Below, one piece after another: positions 33,951 through 42,793 of a DNA stretch of 64,000 nucleotides. Every line of letters starts with the position of its first letter. The first letter of the stretch is position 1. The stretch spans positions 2,314,955 to 2,378,954 of the forward strand of contig NZ_CP119804.1 in assembly GCF_029338375.1 (NCBI RefSeq). Direction: 5' to 3'. Below the pieces are notes generated by a model that did not search any database, was not told the origin of the DNA, and was given only the letters and a program-made list of their open reading frames with translations. A program made the translations under genes and the position numbers. This DNA comes from Halorussus lipolyticus. Its GTDB lineage: Archaea > Halobacteriota > Halobacteria > Halobacteriales > Haladaptataceae.

Positions 33951-35243
33951 ATGGCGTCTCTCGAATTCCGGCGCGCGCTGGCGATTGCCGTCCTCGGCGT
34001 CGTCACGCTTGCCGGAGGACTCGGCCTCCTCGCCACGTCTCTGTCGGCCGACACGGACAGACCGGCGACAGCGGCGGACGTGTCGTCGGTCGGGCCGACA
34101 GTCTCGACGCTCCACGACGCGGGCGCGACCGGCGAGAACGTGACTGTCGGCGTTCTCGACGTGACCGGGTTCGACACGTCGTCCGCGATACTCGACGGGC
34201 GGGTCGCCGACGCCAGAGCGTTCGCTCCGGGAGAGTCAGTCCCCAACGACGGCAACAACGCCCACGGGACCGAAACTGCCGAGACCGTCGCCCGCGTCGC
34301 CCCGAGCGCCGGCCTCCATTTGGCGACCTTCGACTCGCTCGAGGGGTACCGACGCGCGGTCGAATGGCTGGTCGCCGAGGACGCGGACGTGATTGTCGCG
34401 CCGGTGTCGTTCTACGGGATGACCGGAGACGGCACGTCGGCCGTCGCGGATGTCGCCGAGCGCGCCACCCGGAAGGGAGTCGTCTTCGTCTCGCCGGCCG
34501 GAAACCTCGGGCAGAGCCACTGGACCGGTCGGTATCGCCGCGTCGAGAACGGGACCCTCGCGTTCGAGGAGGGGACGCGGAACTACCTCCGGAACGGTGG
34601 GCGGGACGTGACGGTCTGGCTATCGTGGGACGACGCCCACCACAGCGAGGACTACACCGCCCGCCTCTACTGGACCGACGGGAGCGAGAGCAGACTGGTC
34701 GCGCGGTCACACCCCTATTCCGGCGACGGCGTGCCGAACGAGCGCATCGTTGCTCGCGTCCAGTCGGGGACCTACTACGTCACCGTCGAAGGCCCTGCGA
34801 ACGCGACGGGTGCCCGCCTGCGACTCTCCTCGCCGACCCACGACTTCCAGCACGTCGAACCGGCCGGGAGCATCGTCGCCCCGGCGAGCGACCCGGCGGT
34901 CCTCGCGGTCGGCGCGTACGATTCGGACGCCGAGCAGGTCGCGCCGTTCAGTTCCCGCGGACCGACCCCGGACGGTCGGGACGGCATCGACCTCCTCGCA
35001 CCGAGCAATCCGGCCGTGGTAGACGCCGGTCACTTCGGTGGCACGTCGGCGTCAACCGCATACGTCGGTGGCGTGGCCGCGCTCGTCCGGGACCGACGAC
35101 CGGAACTCTCACCGCGAGGAGTGGAGCGGCGACTGGAGACGACCGCAGTCGAGGCGGGCGACCCCGGTCCCGATTCGGTCGCGGGGCACGGCCTGCTCCG
35201 TCCCCTCCGAGCGGTCGGCGTCGAACGCAACGCGACGACTTAA
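33951..35243 (+). CDS. Membrane-anchored subtilisin-like serine protease (S8 family)
   Basis: A 430-residue protein with an N-terminal hydrophobic segment (residues 8-30) as signal or anchor. The S8 triad is in order: Asp in V-G-V-L-D-V-T-G, His in N-N-A-H-G-T-E, and Ser in G-G-T-S-A-S-T-A-Y-V-G-G-V. The oxyanion Asn is in V-S-P-A-G-N-L. A beta-domain is inserted between N and S, at about residues 200-300. The compact size and lack of a clear propeptide are unusual. The target is unknown. The ATG at 33951 follows a CTACTTTTCC box. Confidence 0.78.
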   Translation: MASLEFRRALAIAVLGVVTLAGGLGLLATSLSADTDRPATAADVSSVGPTVSTLHDAGATGENVTVGVLDVTGFDTSSAILDGRVADARAFAPGESVPNDGNNAHGTETAETVARVAPSAGLHLATFDSLEGYRRAVEWLVAEDADVIVAPVSFYGMTGDGTSAVADVAERATRKGVVFVSPAGNLGQSHWTGRYRRVENGTLAFEEGTRNYLRNGGRDVTVWLSWDDAHHSEDYTARLYWTDGSESRLVARSHPYSGDGVPNERIVARVQSGTYYVTVEGPANATGARLRLSSPTHDFQHVEPAGSIVAPASDPAVLAVGAYDSDAEQVAPFSSRGPTPDGRDGIDLLAPSNPAVVDAGHFGGTSASTAYVGGVAALVRDRRPELSPRGVERRLETTAVEAGDPGPDSVAGHGLLRPLRAVGVERNATT

Positions 35244-35306
35244 ACGTGGATTTCAGCTATAGACAGGACTTAGTGGTCGGTTCGCCGATACTTCGATAGG
35301 ACTTCC

Positions 35307-35921
35307 ATGTCGGGACTCATCGAACGGTTGCAGGACGGGACTGCGAGCGGCGACGAGGAGTTGCGCGTCCTCAACGTGGCGGGCGACGAAACCGACGACG
35401 TACTCGACGCGCTCGGACCCGAGATGCGCCGGGACGTGTACCGGACGCTGTTCGAGTCGCCCGGAACGCCCTCGGAAATCGCCGAGCGCCTCGATACCTC
35501 GGTCCAGAACCTCAATTATCACCTCTCGACGTTGGAGGACGCCGGGCTAATCGCGCCAGTCGATACGCGCTACTCCGAGAAGGGCAACGAGATGACGGTG
35601 TACGCGCCCGCCACCGACCCACTCGTGCTGGTCGGCGACCGGGACATCCGACCGCAGGTCCGGCGCTCGCTGGCGGACGTCGTTGGCGGCCTCGGCATCC
35701 TCACGGCGGCGAGCGTCCTCGTCCAGTTGGGCGTGGAACGACTCGCAAGCCCGGCGGTCGGTCGGGGGAACGTGGTCGGTCCGGCGAGTCCGACCGCCGA
35801 CCCAACCACGCCCGGAAAGGCCCTCGCGTGGTTCGTGTTCGACCTCGCAGAACCGGGCGTCGTCTTCTTCTGCGGGTGTCTGGTCGTCGTCGCGCTCGCC
35901 GCGTTCGTGATGGACCGATAG
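35307..35921 (+). CDS. Membrane-bound ArsR-type winged-helix regulator
   Basis: A 204-residue protein. Residues about 25-110 are an ArsR-like winged helix (L-G-P-E-M-R-R-D-V-Y-R-T-L-F-E-S, P-S-E-I-A-E-R-L-D-T-S-V-Q-N-L-N-Y-H-L-S-T-L-E-D-A-G-L-I). Two hydrophobic segments follow, near 125-145 and 178-200, so the regulator is tethered to the membrane by its C-terminus. The signal sensed is unknown. It lies between a secreted protease and a BGTF surface protein, which suggests cell-surface control but does not prove it. Confidence 0.75.
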   Translation: MSGLIERLQDGTASGDEELRVLNVAGDETDDVLDALGPEMRRDVYRTLFESPGTPSEIAERLDTSVQNLNYHLSTLEDAGLIAPVDTRYSEKGNEMTVYAPATDPLVLVGDRDIRPQVRRSLADVVGGLGILTAASVLVQLGVERLASPAVGRGNVVGPASPTADPTTPGKALAWFVFDLAEPGVVFFCGCLVVVALAAFVMDR

Positions 35922-35951
35922 AAGCGAGGGATAGAAGCGAGGAGGGGACCG

Positions 35952-36536
35952 TCAGGTCCGGAACAGGCCGAGGACGACGCCGATACCGGCGATAGCGAGA
36001 ACACTCCCGAGTGCTATCATCCCGACGCCGCTGGTGAACCGGTCGAGGAGACCATCGCTCTCAGCGGTGGTCTCGGTCGTCGGCATCGACGCCGAGTCGG
36101 TCGTCGTCGCGTCCGCACACCCACCGCCACAGGCCACCTCTCCGGAGGCCGTCGCCAGTTGGGCGTCTCCTCGGTAGACTCGGACCTCGATTTGCGCGCC
36201 GTCTGCGGCACTGAAGTCGAAGTTTGCTGAGAAGGTGCCCTGCTTGGTGACGGTCACGACGTTCGTTTTGAGAAGCTTCGGGTCGTCACCGCGGACCATG
36301 ACGCTGAGATTGGTTCCGGGTTCGAGCGTCGTCTCGCCTCGAATCGTCTGGTTCTCCTCGGGTTGCAGGACCAGCGTCTCGCCGTCGGACAGAATCGTCG
36401 CGTCGCCAGCGGCGTCGGTCGTGGTCGTCGTGTCCGCACTGGCTTCGACCGCGTGCGCCGCCGAACCGAGGACGCCTGCACTCACGAGGAGTACCGCGAA
36501 GGCGGCGGTGAGGAACGTCGAGCGCGGCACCGTCAT
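35952..36536 (-). CDS. BGTF-type surface domain protein
   Basis: A 194-residue protein with a signal peptide (residues 1-32), one surface beta domain with the typical L-V-L-Q-P-E-E-N-Q-T-I-R-G-E-T-T-L-E-P-G-T, a Cys pair (A-C-G-G-G-C), a Thr/Ser linker and a C-terminal transmembrane helix (V-G-M-I-A-L-G-S-V-L-A-I-A-G-I-G-V-V-L-G). This matches the haloarchaeal BGTF surface domain family. It has a GGAGGTGG ribosome site just before ATG, i.e. a leadered transcript, unlike most neighbours. Confidence 0.7.
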   Translation of the reverse strand: MTVPRSTFLTAAFAVLLVSAGVLGSAAHAVEASADTTTTTDAAGDATILSDGETLVLQPEENQTIRGETTLEPGTNLSVMVRGDDPKLLKTNVVTVTKQGTFSANFDFSAADGAQIEVRVYRGDAQLATASGEVACGGGCADATTTDSASMPTTETTAESDGLLDRFTSGVGMIALGSVLAIAGIGVVLGLFRT

Positions 36537-36848
36537 CTACCCACCTCCGTCAACCGTCGTCCGCTGGTCGGGGAGGGGAGCGATACGTCGCAGGTCCGAG
36601 TAGTCGGGGACATACACATCGACCGACGGCGACGACCCAAAAAGGTGTCACGTTACCTTAACGAGCGATTTAAGCTATCGACTCGCGCCCCGAGGACGAC
36701 CGAAGCGAGACTGAGGTCGCCGTCTGGCCGGGTCCGGAGCGGGCGTCCGGTGTCGCAATCGACGCGACGGCGAATCCCGGAGCGAACAGCGACGACGAGA
36801 CGCCGCGTATCGTCACCTACTTTTTCGGTCGGTCCTGAGTACGGGCCG
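36537..36848. other. 312-base divergent promoter region
   Basis: Between the BGTF gene and the prenyl synthase gene. A CTACTTTTTCGG box lies about 27-36 nt before the ATG at 36849. AT-rich patches (TTACCTTAACGAGCGATTTAAG near 36651-36673) may be promoter for a short leader. No gene is seen. Confidence 0.35.
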
Positions 36849-37691
36849 ATGGATTATCCCGAGTCCCGGAGGGCGCTGGTCGAGGAGCGCCTCGAAACGG
36901 TCCTCGACCGCGTCGAACCGTCGGAACTCGCCGACGAGGTTCGCCACGTCGCGCTGTCGGGGGGCAAGCGCGTCCGGCCGACCGTCACCGTGCTGTCCTG
37001 CGAGGCCGCAGGGGGTGACGCCGACGACGCCGTGGACTTCGCGGTCGGCGTCGAACTCGTCCACGACGCCTCGCTGGTCGTGGACGACATCATCGACGAT
37101 TCGGACACCCGCAGAGGGAGCGCCAGCGCGTGGGCCGAGTACGGGTACGCGCCGGCCATCGTCGCCAGTGACGGTCTCATCGGCGAGGCCTTCGAACTCT
37201 TCTCGCCGGACCCGCGAGCGATGGAAGCGGTCGCCGACGCGATGGTCGAACTCGGCGAGGGTGAGGCCACCGAACTCGTCGCCCGGCCGACCAACCGCGA
37301 GGAGTACATGGAACTCGCCCGCAGAAAGACCGGGGCGCTGTTCCGGTCGGCGGCCGAGTTGGGCGCGATTGCGGCCGACGCAAATCCCGCCACGGTCGAG
37401 GCGTTCGGCGAGTACGCCGAGAAGGTCGGTGTCGCCTTCCAGATTCGAGACGACGTGTTAGACGCCACCGCCGACGCCGACGCCCTTGGCAAGCCAACCG
37501 GCCACGACGCCGAGATGGGCCGACCCTCCATCGTCCGCGTGACCGACCTGACCGCCGAGGAGGCAGACGAGTTGGCCCACGAGCAGTCCGACGCCGCGCT
37601 GGCCGCCCTCGACAGAGCCGAGACGCCCGACCTGACCGCAACCGACTATCTGCGGGACTTGGCGGCGTTCGTGGTAACTCGGGAACACTGA
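36849..37691 (+). CDS. Polyprenyl synthetase (short-chain isoprenyl diphosphate synthase)
   Basis: A 280-residue trans-prenyltransferase. The first Asp-rich motif is D-D-I-I-D-D-S-D (FARM) and the second I-R-D-D-V-L-D-A-T (SARM), with G-G-K-R-V-R-P in front and G-K-P-T-G-H-D near the end. It is shorter than typical GGPP synthases, with no clear chain-length-limiting bulky residues visible before FARM, so product length (C15, C20 or more) is uncertain. Role: making isoprenyl diphosphates for archaeal lipids or quinones. The ATG at 36849 is chosen by the promoter box and domain start. Confidence 0.87.
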   Translation: MDYPESRRALVEERLETVLDRVEPSELADEVRHVALSGGKRVRPTVTVLSCEAAGGDADDAVDFAVGVELVHDASLVVDDIIDDSDTRRGSASAWAEYGYAPAIVASDGLIGEAFELFSPDPRAMEAVADAMVELGEGEATELVARPTNREEYMELARRKTGALFRSAAELGAIAADANPATVEAFGEYAEKVGVAFQIRDDVLDATADADALGKPTGHDAEMGRPSIVRVTDLTAEEADELAHEQSDAALAALDRAETPDLTATDYLRDLAAFVVTREH

Positions 37692-37724
37692 TTTTCGGAA
37701 AGGGAACGTCGGGAGCCAAACGCG

Positions 37725-38816
37725 CTAGCTGACCTGTTCTGCACGTCTTGACCGCCGGGATTCGGCGATAGCGAACGCCAACGTGCTGGTGAGTCCCAGC
37801 AGAGTCCCCGCGGTCAGCCAGATGGCGAGGTAGGTCAGGGGCACCCTGTCGAGGAAGTAGGCGCTGACCGCGTGGAGGACCACCGCGATGGAGAGGACGT
37901 AGAACGGCGCGTTGAGGTAGCGCCACCGGAAGCGGTCGGCCAGATACTCGTCGGTGATTTGGCCGAGGCTTGTCGTGATGCCCGCGGCGGTGAACCACGT
38001 CACGGCCCCGTAGACCAGCGCGGCCAGCACCCGGACCGGACCCACGGGACTGTTCGCACCGCTCTTGACCGCGTTCAGCGTCTCCGCGCCGCGGACTCCG
38101 CCGATGACCAGCAGGGCCGCCGCGACGACGTAGGTGATGAGCGTCACGCGGCCAGCATAGAGGCTGTTTCTGGCCTTGTCCGCGGCGCGGTCCAGCAGGC
38201 GCTCGACGCCGAGACCTCTCCCGAGGACGTAGAGACCCAGCAGGCCCGAGGTCACGCCGAACACCGCCGCGCCGGGAAGCCCCAGCGAATCCGAGATGAT
38301 AGCGAGCGGGTAGATGAGCAGGAGGATGCCGAGGGGGACGAGAATCGTCCCGCGAGTTTCCGGGTCGTCCAAGACCTGCTTGATGGTGTAGTACATCGAT
38401 TCGAGGTCTTGGGCCTGCCGGACGACCACCCGGCGAACGCCGTCGATTGGGACTCTGGAGCGGATGACCGGGATGACGCTCTCGTCCTGTGCCCCGTCGG
38501 TGACGATGACCGCTTGGACCTCCTCGCTGGTCGAGAGACTGGCCAGCACCTCGTCAACCTCGTCGCCGACTGCTCGGTTCGCCGCGATGTCCCCGCCTTC
38601 GAGACCCGTGACGACCGCGACCTCGACGGTCTCGTCGTCGATTCGGTCCGCGAGGTGGACGCCCTCGAACATGACGTTCACGTCGCTGTCCTCGGGGTCG
38701 GCGGTGGCTAGCGAGACCGCGGCGGCCTCGACGTTGTCGCGCCCGATGACGGGCGTGTCGAAGTCGGTCTTTCTGCCGAGGTCGTCGTCGAGGTCCACGC
38801 ACAGGACCAACAGCAT
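37725..38816 (-). CDS. DUF373 membrane protein
   Basis: A 363-residue conserved archaeal protein. The N-terminal 145 residues form an alpha/beta domain that begins L-V-L-C-V-D-L-D-D-D-L-G-R-K and includes V-A-V-V-T-G and A-V-I-V-T-D-G-A-Q-D-E. The C-terminal part has about six transmembrane helices. DUF373 proteins are found in most archaea; no activity is established. The N-terminal D-D-D could bind a metal. Confidence 0.85.
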   Translation of the reverse strand: MLLVLCVDLDDDLGRKTDFDTPVIGRDNVEAAAVSLATADPEDSDVNVMFEGVHLADRIDDETVEVAVVTGLEGGDIAANRAVGDEVDEVLASLSTSEEVQAVIVTDGAQDESVIPVIRSRVPIDGVRRVVVRQAQDLESMYYTIKQVLDDPETRGTILVPLGILLLIYPLAIISDSLGLPGAAVFGVTSGLLGLYVLGRGLGVERLLDRAADKARNSLYAGRVTLITYVVAAALLVIGGVRGAETLNAVKSGANSPVGPVRVLAALVYGAVTWFTAAGITTSLGQITDEYLADRFRWRYLNAPFYVLSIAVVLHAVSAYFLDRVPLTYLAIWLTAGTLLGLTSTLAFAIAESRRSRRAEQVS

Positions 38817-38938
38817 TACTCGGGGCTATGCGTCCGGGGCTTAACTTCTTTCGGGAAACACACCCACAGTCGGAAAGGATACCCGAACCCCGATTCGCAC
38901 GCTTTTTCAGCGTCGGACGAATAAACAACCACTAACGA

Positions 38939-39931
38939 ATGATTTCGAAGGGTTGCGAACAGTGCGCCAAGGGAGGCAAGATGGTCCTCTTCGTCTACGG
39001 CTACTGCGACCAGCGGGACTGCTTCTACTGCCCCCTCGGCGAAAACCGCAAGAACGTAACCGACGTGTACGCCAACGAGCGGAAAGTCGAGTCCGACGAG
39101 GACGTAATTGCCGAGGCCAAGCGCATGGACGCCCTCGGGACCTCCATCACGGGCGGCGAACCCCAAGAGGCGATGGAGAAGACGTGTCGGTATCTCTCCT
39201 TGCTCAAAGACGAGTTCGGCGAGGACCACCACACGCACCTCTACACCGGTATCACCGGCGGGCGCGAGAACATGCGCAGACTCTCGGAAGCGGGCTTGGA
39301 CGAGATTCGATTCCATCCGCCCCTCGACCTGTGGGGCGACATGCACGGCACCGAGTGGGAGGACATCCTCTACATCGCCCGCGAGGAGGGCTTGACCCCC
39401 GCGTTCGAGATTCCGGGCATCCGGGCCGAAGAGGAGTTCCTCGAATTCTTGGACGAGGGTGCCGCGGAGTTCTGTAACGTCAACGAGTTCGAGATGAGCG
39501 ACGGGAACTTCCGCCGGATGCAGGAGGAGGGGTACGAACTCCAAGACGGTCACATGAGCGCCGTCGAAGGCTCGAAAGAGATTCTCGATACGATGGGCGA
39601 CCACGAGCGAGTCTACTTCTGCACCTCGGTCTTCAAGGACGCCGCCCAGCACCGCAATCGGATGAAGCGGATGGCAGAGAACATCCGCCGGGAGTTCGAC
39701 GACGTGACCGACGACGGCACGCTGGTCTACGGCAAGACGTGGGAACCCGAGCGCCGACTCGAAGAACTCGGCGTGCCCGACGAGTTCTACACCGTCAAGT
39801 CCGACCACATCGAACTCGCGTGGTGGCTGTTGGAGGAGATGGTCCAAGAGGGCGACGTGGAGAAGGGAGAAATCGTGGAGCAGTACCCGACCGTGGACGG
39901 GCAAGTGGTCGAGCGGACGCCGCTGGCCTGA
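38939..39931 (+). CDS. Radical SAM protein, COG2108 type
   Basis: A 330-residue radical SAM enzyme of a widespread archaeal group without known product. The SAM-cluster cysteines are C23, C28 and C31 in Y-C-D-Q-R-D-C-F-Y-C-P-L, i.e. C-x4-C-x2-C, one residue longer than the canonical C-x3-C-x2-C. Two further Cys, C6 and C9, precede them (G-C-E-Q-C). The SAM-binding G-G-E-P is at about residue 72. It starts M-I-S-K-G-C-E-Q-C, as expected for the family. Substrate unknown. Confidence 0.85.
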   Translation: MISKGCEQCAKGGKMVLFVYGYCDQRDCFYCPLGENRKNVTDVYANERKVESDEDVIAEAKRMDALGTSITGGEPQEAMEKTCRYLSLLKDEFGEDHHTHLYTGITGGRENMRRLSEAGLDEIRFHPPLDLWGDMHGTEWEDILYIAREEGLTPAFEIPGIRAEEEFLEFLDEGAAEFCNVNEFEMSDGNFRRMQEEGYELQDGHMSAVEGSKEILDTMGDHERVYFCTSVFKDAAQHRNRMKRMAENIRREFDDVTDDGTLVYGKTWEPERRLEELGVPDEFYTVKSDHIELAWWLLEEMVQEGDVEKGEIVEQYPTVDGQVVERTPLA

Positions 39932-40074
39932 CTGCCTGAAACCGCCGACAGCGAGCTTATTTTCTCCAGATACAGTATCCAGTTTTGGCCTCGGCGTGGT
40001 TCTCGCGCTGGGTCGTGTTACCGAGAGTGAGAACGAAGGGTCGGAGTTCGCCGGTCTAGAGTTCCTCGAAGCGT

Positions 40075-41232
40075 TCAGTACAGCAGGTCGCCGGTCAACT
40101 TCTCGCGCTCCTCGTCGGTCAGCGAGTAGCGTTCCATCTCGGTCTCGAACGAATCGAGGTTCGCCTTGCGCTCTTGGTGGGCCTCGAGGAAGTCGGCCAC
40201 CTTGTCGGCGGCGTAATTCTTCAGGTCGCCGGTCAACAGGTCGCCGCTTCGGTAGTCGTCGGCGAGTTCCGCGACCTTCTCGTCGTCCTCCTCGAAGAAG
40301 TAGTACAGCAGTTGGTAGGCCACGTCCACGTCCGGGTCGCCGCCGAGTTCGCGGTGTTCGTCCAAGGAGGTCTGGCCGCCCGAGAAGGCGTACTTCTGAA
40401 TCTTGTCGCGGACAGTCTCTCTGTCGTCGGAGAGAAAGAGCGTCGGCGCGTCATCGGAACTGCTCATCTTCCCGCCGTCGCCCTTGAGTTGCGGGAAGAA
40501 GCGACTGAGCATCGCGGAGGGCTTGTAAACGTCGTAGTCCTCTTTGGCCGCCACGTCCCTGCAGAGTCGGATGTGGGGGTCTTGGTCCACCGCAATCGGC
40601 ACCATCGTTCGATGGCGACCGTGAATCAGTTGCGGGAGCAGGAGGTGAGTCGCCTGCACCGCCGGGTAGAACGACAGGCCGATGTTCTCGGGGTCGCCGT
40701 AGGTCGCATCGACGGTCGATTGGGTGTAACGCTTTGCGAACTTCGCGGCCCACGGGTAGATAACGTCGCTGTCGGCGGTATCGACCACGATGCGAGTTCG
40801 CTCGGGGTCGAACCCGACCGCCATAATTTCCCGGATGTTCTGTCGCGTCCAGTGCTGGATGTCCTCGAAGTCTTGGTCCTTGGCGAAGTACTTCTCGTCG
40901 TCGGACATCGGGATATAGACGTACGCGCCGGTCTGCTCTTGGAGGTACTTGGCGAGATAGAACGGGAAGACGTGACCGACGTGCATCGGACCGGACGGAC
41001 CGCGACCGGTGACGATAGAAACCTGCTCGTCCGAGTTCATCGCGTCGAGGAACTCCTCTACGTCACGCCCGCCGTAGAAGATGCCGCGGTCCACGAGCGG
41101 GTGGCCGGGGTCCGGGAACTGGTCTCGCTGTTGTTCGGACAGTTCGTCGGCACCGAACTGCTCCAGTACGCGGTCGTAATCGACGTCGCCGCGAACAGCG
41201 TACGGAGTGACGGTGAAATCGTCCTGAGTCAT
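40075..41232 (-). CDS. trpS: Tryptophan-tRNA ligase
   Basis: A class I aminoacyl-tRNA synthetase of 385 residues. The HIGH motif appears as G-P-M-H-V-G-H and the KMSKS motif as K-M-S-S-S. The surrounding Y-I-P-M-S-D-D-E-K-Y, H-R-T-M-V-P-I-A-V-D-Q-D-P-H and F-F-P-Q-L-K-G are typical of archaeal TrpRS. The C-terminal helical part binds the anticodon. An AT-rich box near 41258-41268 fits a leaderless start. Confidence 0.93.
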   Translation of the reverse strand: MTQDDFTVTPYAVRGDVDYDRVLEQFGADELSEQQRDQFPDPGHPLVDRGIFYGGRDVEEFLDAMNSDEQVSIVTGRGPSGPMHVGHVFPFYLAKYLQEQTGAYVYIPMSDDEKYFAKDQDFEDIQHWTRQNIREIMAVGFDPERTRIVVDTADSDVIYPWAAKFAKRYTQSTVDATYGDPENIGLSFYPAVQATHLLLPQLIHGRHRTMVPIAVDQDPHIRLCRDVAAKEDYDVYKPSAMLSRFFPQLKGDGGKMSSSDDAPTLFLSDDRETVRDKIQKYAFSGGQTSLDEHRELGGDPDVDVAYQLLYYFFEEDDEKVAELADDYRSGDLLTGDLKNYAADKVADFLEAHQERKANLDSFETEMERYSLTDEEREKLTGDLLY

Positions 41233-41308
41233 AGTAATCGATGTCGTTGGAGTGCATAATAATGTGACGAATCACCGCAACTCATTTACGCAATCCTCGC
41301 ACGTTACT

Positions 41309-41333
41309 TTAATTCTATCCGGAAAAGAATTAA
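41309..41333. terminator. Hairpin between prf1 and trpS
   Basis: TTAATTC (41309-41315) and GAATTAA (41327-41333) form a perfect 7-bp inverted repeat with an 11-base loop, 28 bases after the prf1 stop on the minus strand. It may be a terminator or processing site; AT-rich and small, so uncertain. Confidence 0.3.
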
Positions 41334-41360
41334 GATGGTGTGGGACAGAAATAAGCGACT

Positions 41361-42602
41361 TTACACGCCGGTCGAGTACCGGAGAATCCCGGCGACGCCG
41401 CCGAACGCCGACTGCAACTGCTCGCCCTTCTCGAAGTCGGTCGAGATGAATTTGGTCTCGGTGCCGCGCTGGTCGGCGATGTTCATCAGGAACTCGATGG
41501 CGTCCTCGCGCTCGTCGGCCTCAACCTCGGTGCCGTCCTCGCAGGTGTGGGTCGGCGTGTCTTGGCGCTGGTCGATGAATTCGTACTCCTCCTTGTCGCC
41601 GCAGTCGTAGACCACCACGTCCTTGCGGAGGTCCTCGGACAGCAGGAGACGGTCAACCGACCCCATCACGAGGTTCTTGCGAGTCGGCTCGAACCCGTAG
41701 GTGGCCTTGTCGCCGTCGTGGAGTTGCTTGAAGAACTCCTCCATCTCGTTTTTGTCCTTCATGACCTCGGCGTCGGCCAGCGCGTCCTCGGCGCTGTCCA
41801 CGAGGTCGTAGAGGCCCGACTCGTCGGTGTAGGCCACGTCGAACTTGCCAAGCACCTTGTCCTGAATCTCGTGGTGGAGGTAGTCGCCGTCCAAGAACTC
41901 GTCTTTGGTCGGCGAGGGACCGCCGACGAGGACGCCGTCCAACTCCCCGCGCTCGGGGACGAACAGGTCGTTGGCCATCTCGGCGACTTCCTGATAGAAG
42001 TTGTCGATGGCTTCGAGGCGCAGGCGGGCGAAACGCTGGGCGGACTGACCACCTTTGCGCTGTTTGCCCGGCACCAGCGAGGAGGCCGACTTCACTGGTT
42101 CGACGCGCTTGCCTTTGAGCCATCCGACGTTGGCCTCGCGCCGGTCGAGGACGACGAGACCGTAGAGGCCCTTGTCGGCCAGCATGTGTTCCAGCGGTTC
42201 GGTCAGGAACGCCGAGTCGCAGTGGTAGCGGAAGGACTGGATGGGTTCGGGCGGGTTCTCCAGTACCTTCGTCACCATGTCGGTTCGGCCGCCGCCGCTG
42301 TCGATTGCGCCGCTGAAGATGACGATGCCGTTGTCCGGCGGGTAGACGTCGTAGTAGCGCAGGCGGTCCTTGATGGACGTGAGCGCGTCCTGCACGTTCG
42401 TCCGGGTCTGCTTGGATTTGATGTTGCTGGCTTCGCTATGCTCTTGGGTGACGTGAGCTACCACGTCGCTGATTTGCTTGTCCGGCGGAATGTAGATGGT
42501 AACGAGCTGAGTCCCGGAGCCCTCGTAGTCTCTGAGGTCCTCGATGACCTTCTGGAACTCGTACTTCTTCCTGTCGGACTGCTCGCCTTCCTGCTCGCTC
42601 AT
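41361..42602 (-). CDS. prf1: Peptide chain release factor aRF1
   Basis: Recognises all three stop codons and releases the peptide from the ribosome. The 413-residue protein has the N-I-K-S stop-decoding motif (A-S-N-I-K-S-K-Q-T-R) near residue 60 and the catalytic G-G-Q (R-K-G-G-Q-S-A-Q-R-F) near residue 180. The C-terminal domain includes a Cys/His region (H-T-C-E-D-G-T) of the mini-domain. It is divergent from the MinD-like gene. Confidence 0.96.
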   Translation of the reverse strand: MSEQEGEQSDRKKYEFQKVIEDLRDYEGSGTQLVTIYIPPDKQISDVVAHVTQEHSEASNIKSKQTRTNVQDALTSIKDRLRYYDVYPPDNGIVIFSGAIDSGGGRTDMVTKVLENPPEPIQSFRYHCDSAFLTEPLEHMLADKGLYGLVVLDRREANVGWLKGKRVEPVKSASSLVPGKQRKGGQSAQRFARLRLEAIDNFYQEVAEMANDLFVPERGELDGVLVGGPSPTKDEFLDGDYLHHEIQDKVLGKFDVAYTDESGLYDLVDSAEDALADAEVMKDKNEMEEFFKQLHDGDKATYGFEPTRKNLVMGSVDRLLLSEDLRKDVVVYDCGDKEEYEFIDQRQDTPTHTCEDGTEVEADEREDAIEFLMNIADQRGTETKFISTDFEKGEQLQSAFGGVAGILRYSTGV

Positions 42603-42761
42603 TACTACGTTCTAGCCCGTCCAGAGGGTAAGTAACCTTTGACCTTACAGCCACAGCGTCAGACGACGACGGAACCGCCGCGTCATATGTGGGCAGACGA
42701 TTTCCGCGGTCGTTCCGCGAGTGCCCCGAATATGTCGACTCGGACGGACTAACTTTATATG

Positions 42762-42770
42762 CGTGTCATG
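42762..42770 (+). promoter_or_regulatory. TATA box of the MinD-like gene
   Basis: CTTTATATG lies 24-32 nt before the ATG at 42794. It supports a leaderless transcript from 42794 and rules out the in-frame upstream GTG/ATG codons. Confidence 0.6.
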
Positions 42771-42793
42771 GTTCCGTTGGGACAACGAGTATC

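Noticed and set aside
39996..40487. 163-codon + strand frame downstream of the radical SAM gene
   Set aside because: It runs through the TrpRS gene on the other strand, is Arg/Ser/Pro-rich and has no domain.
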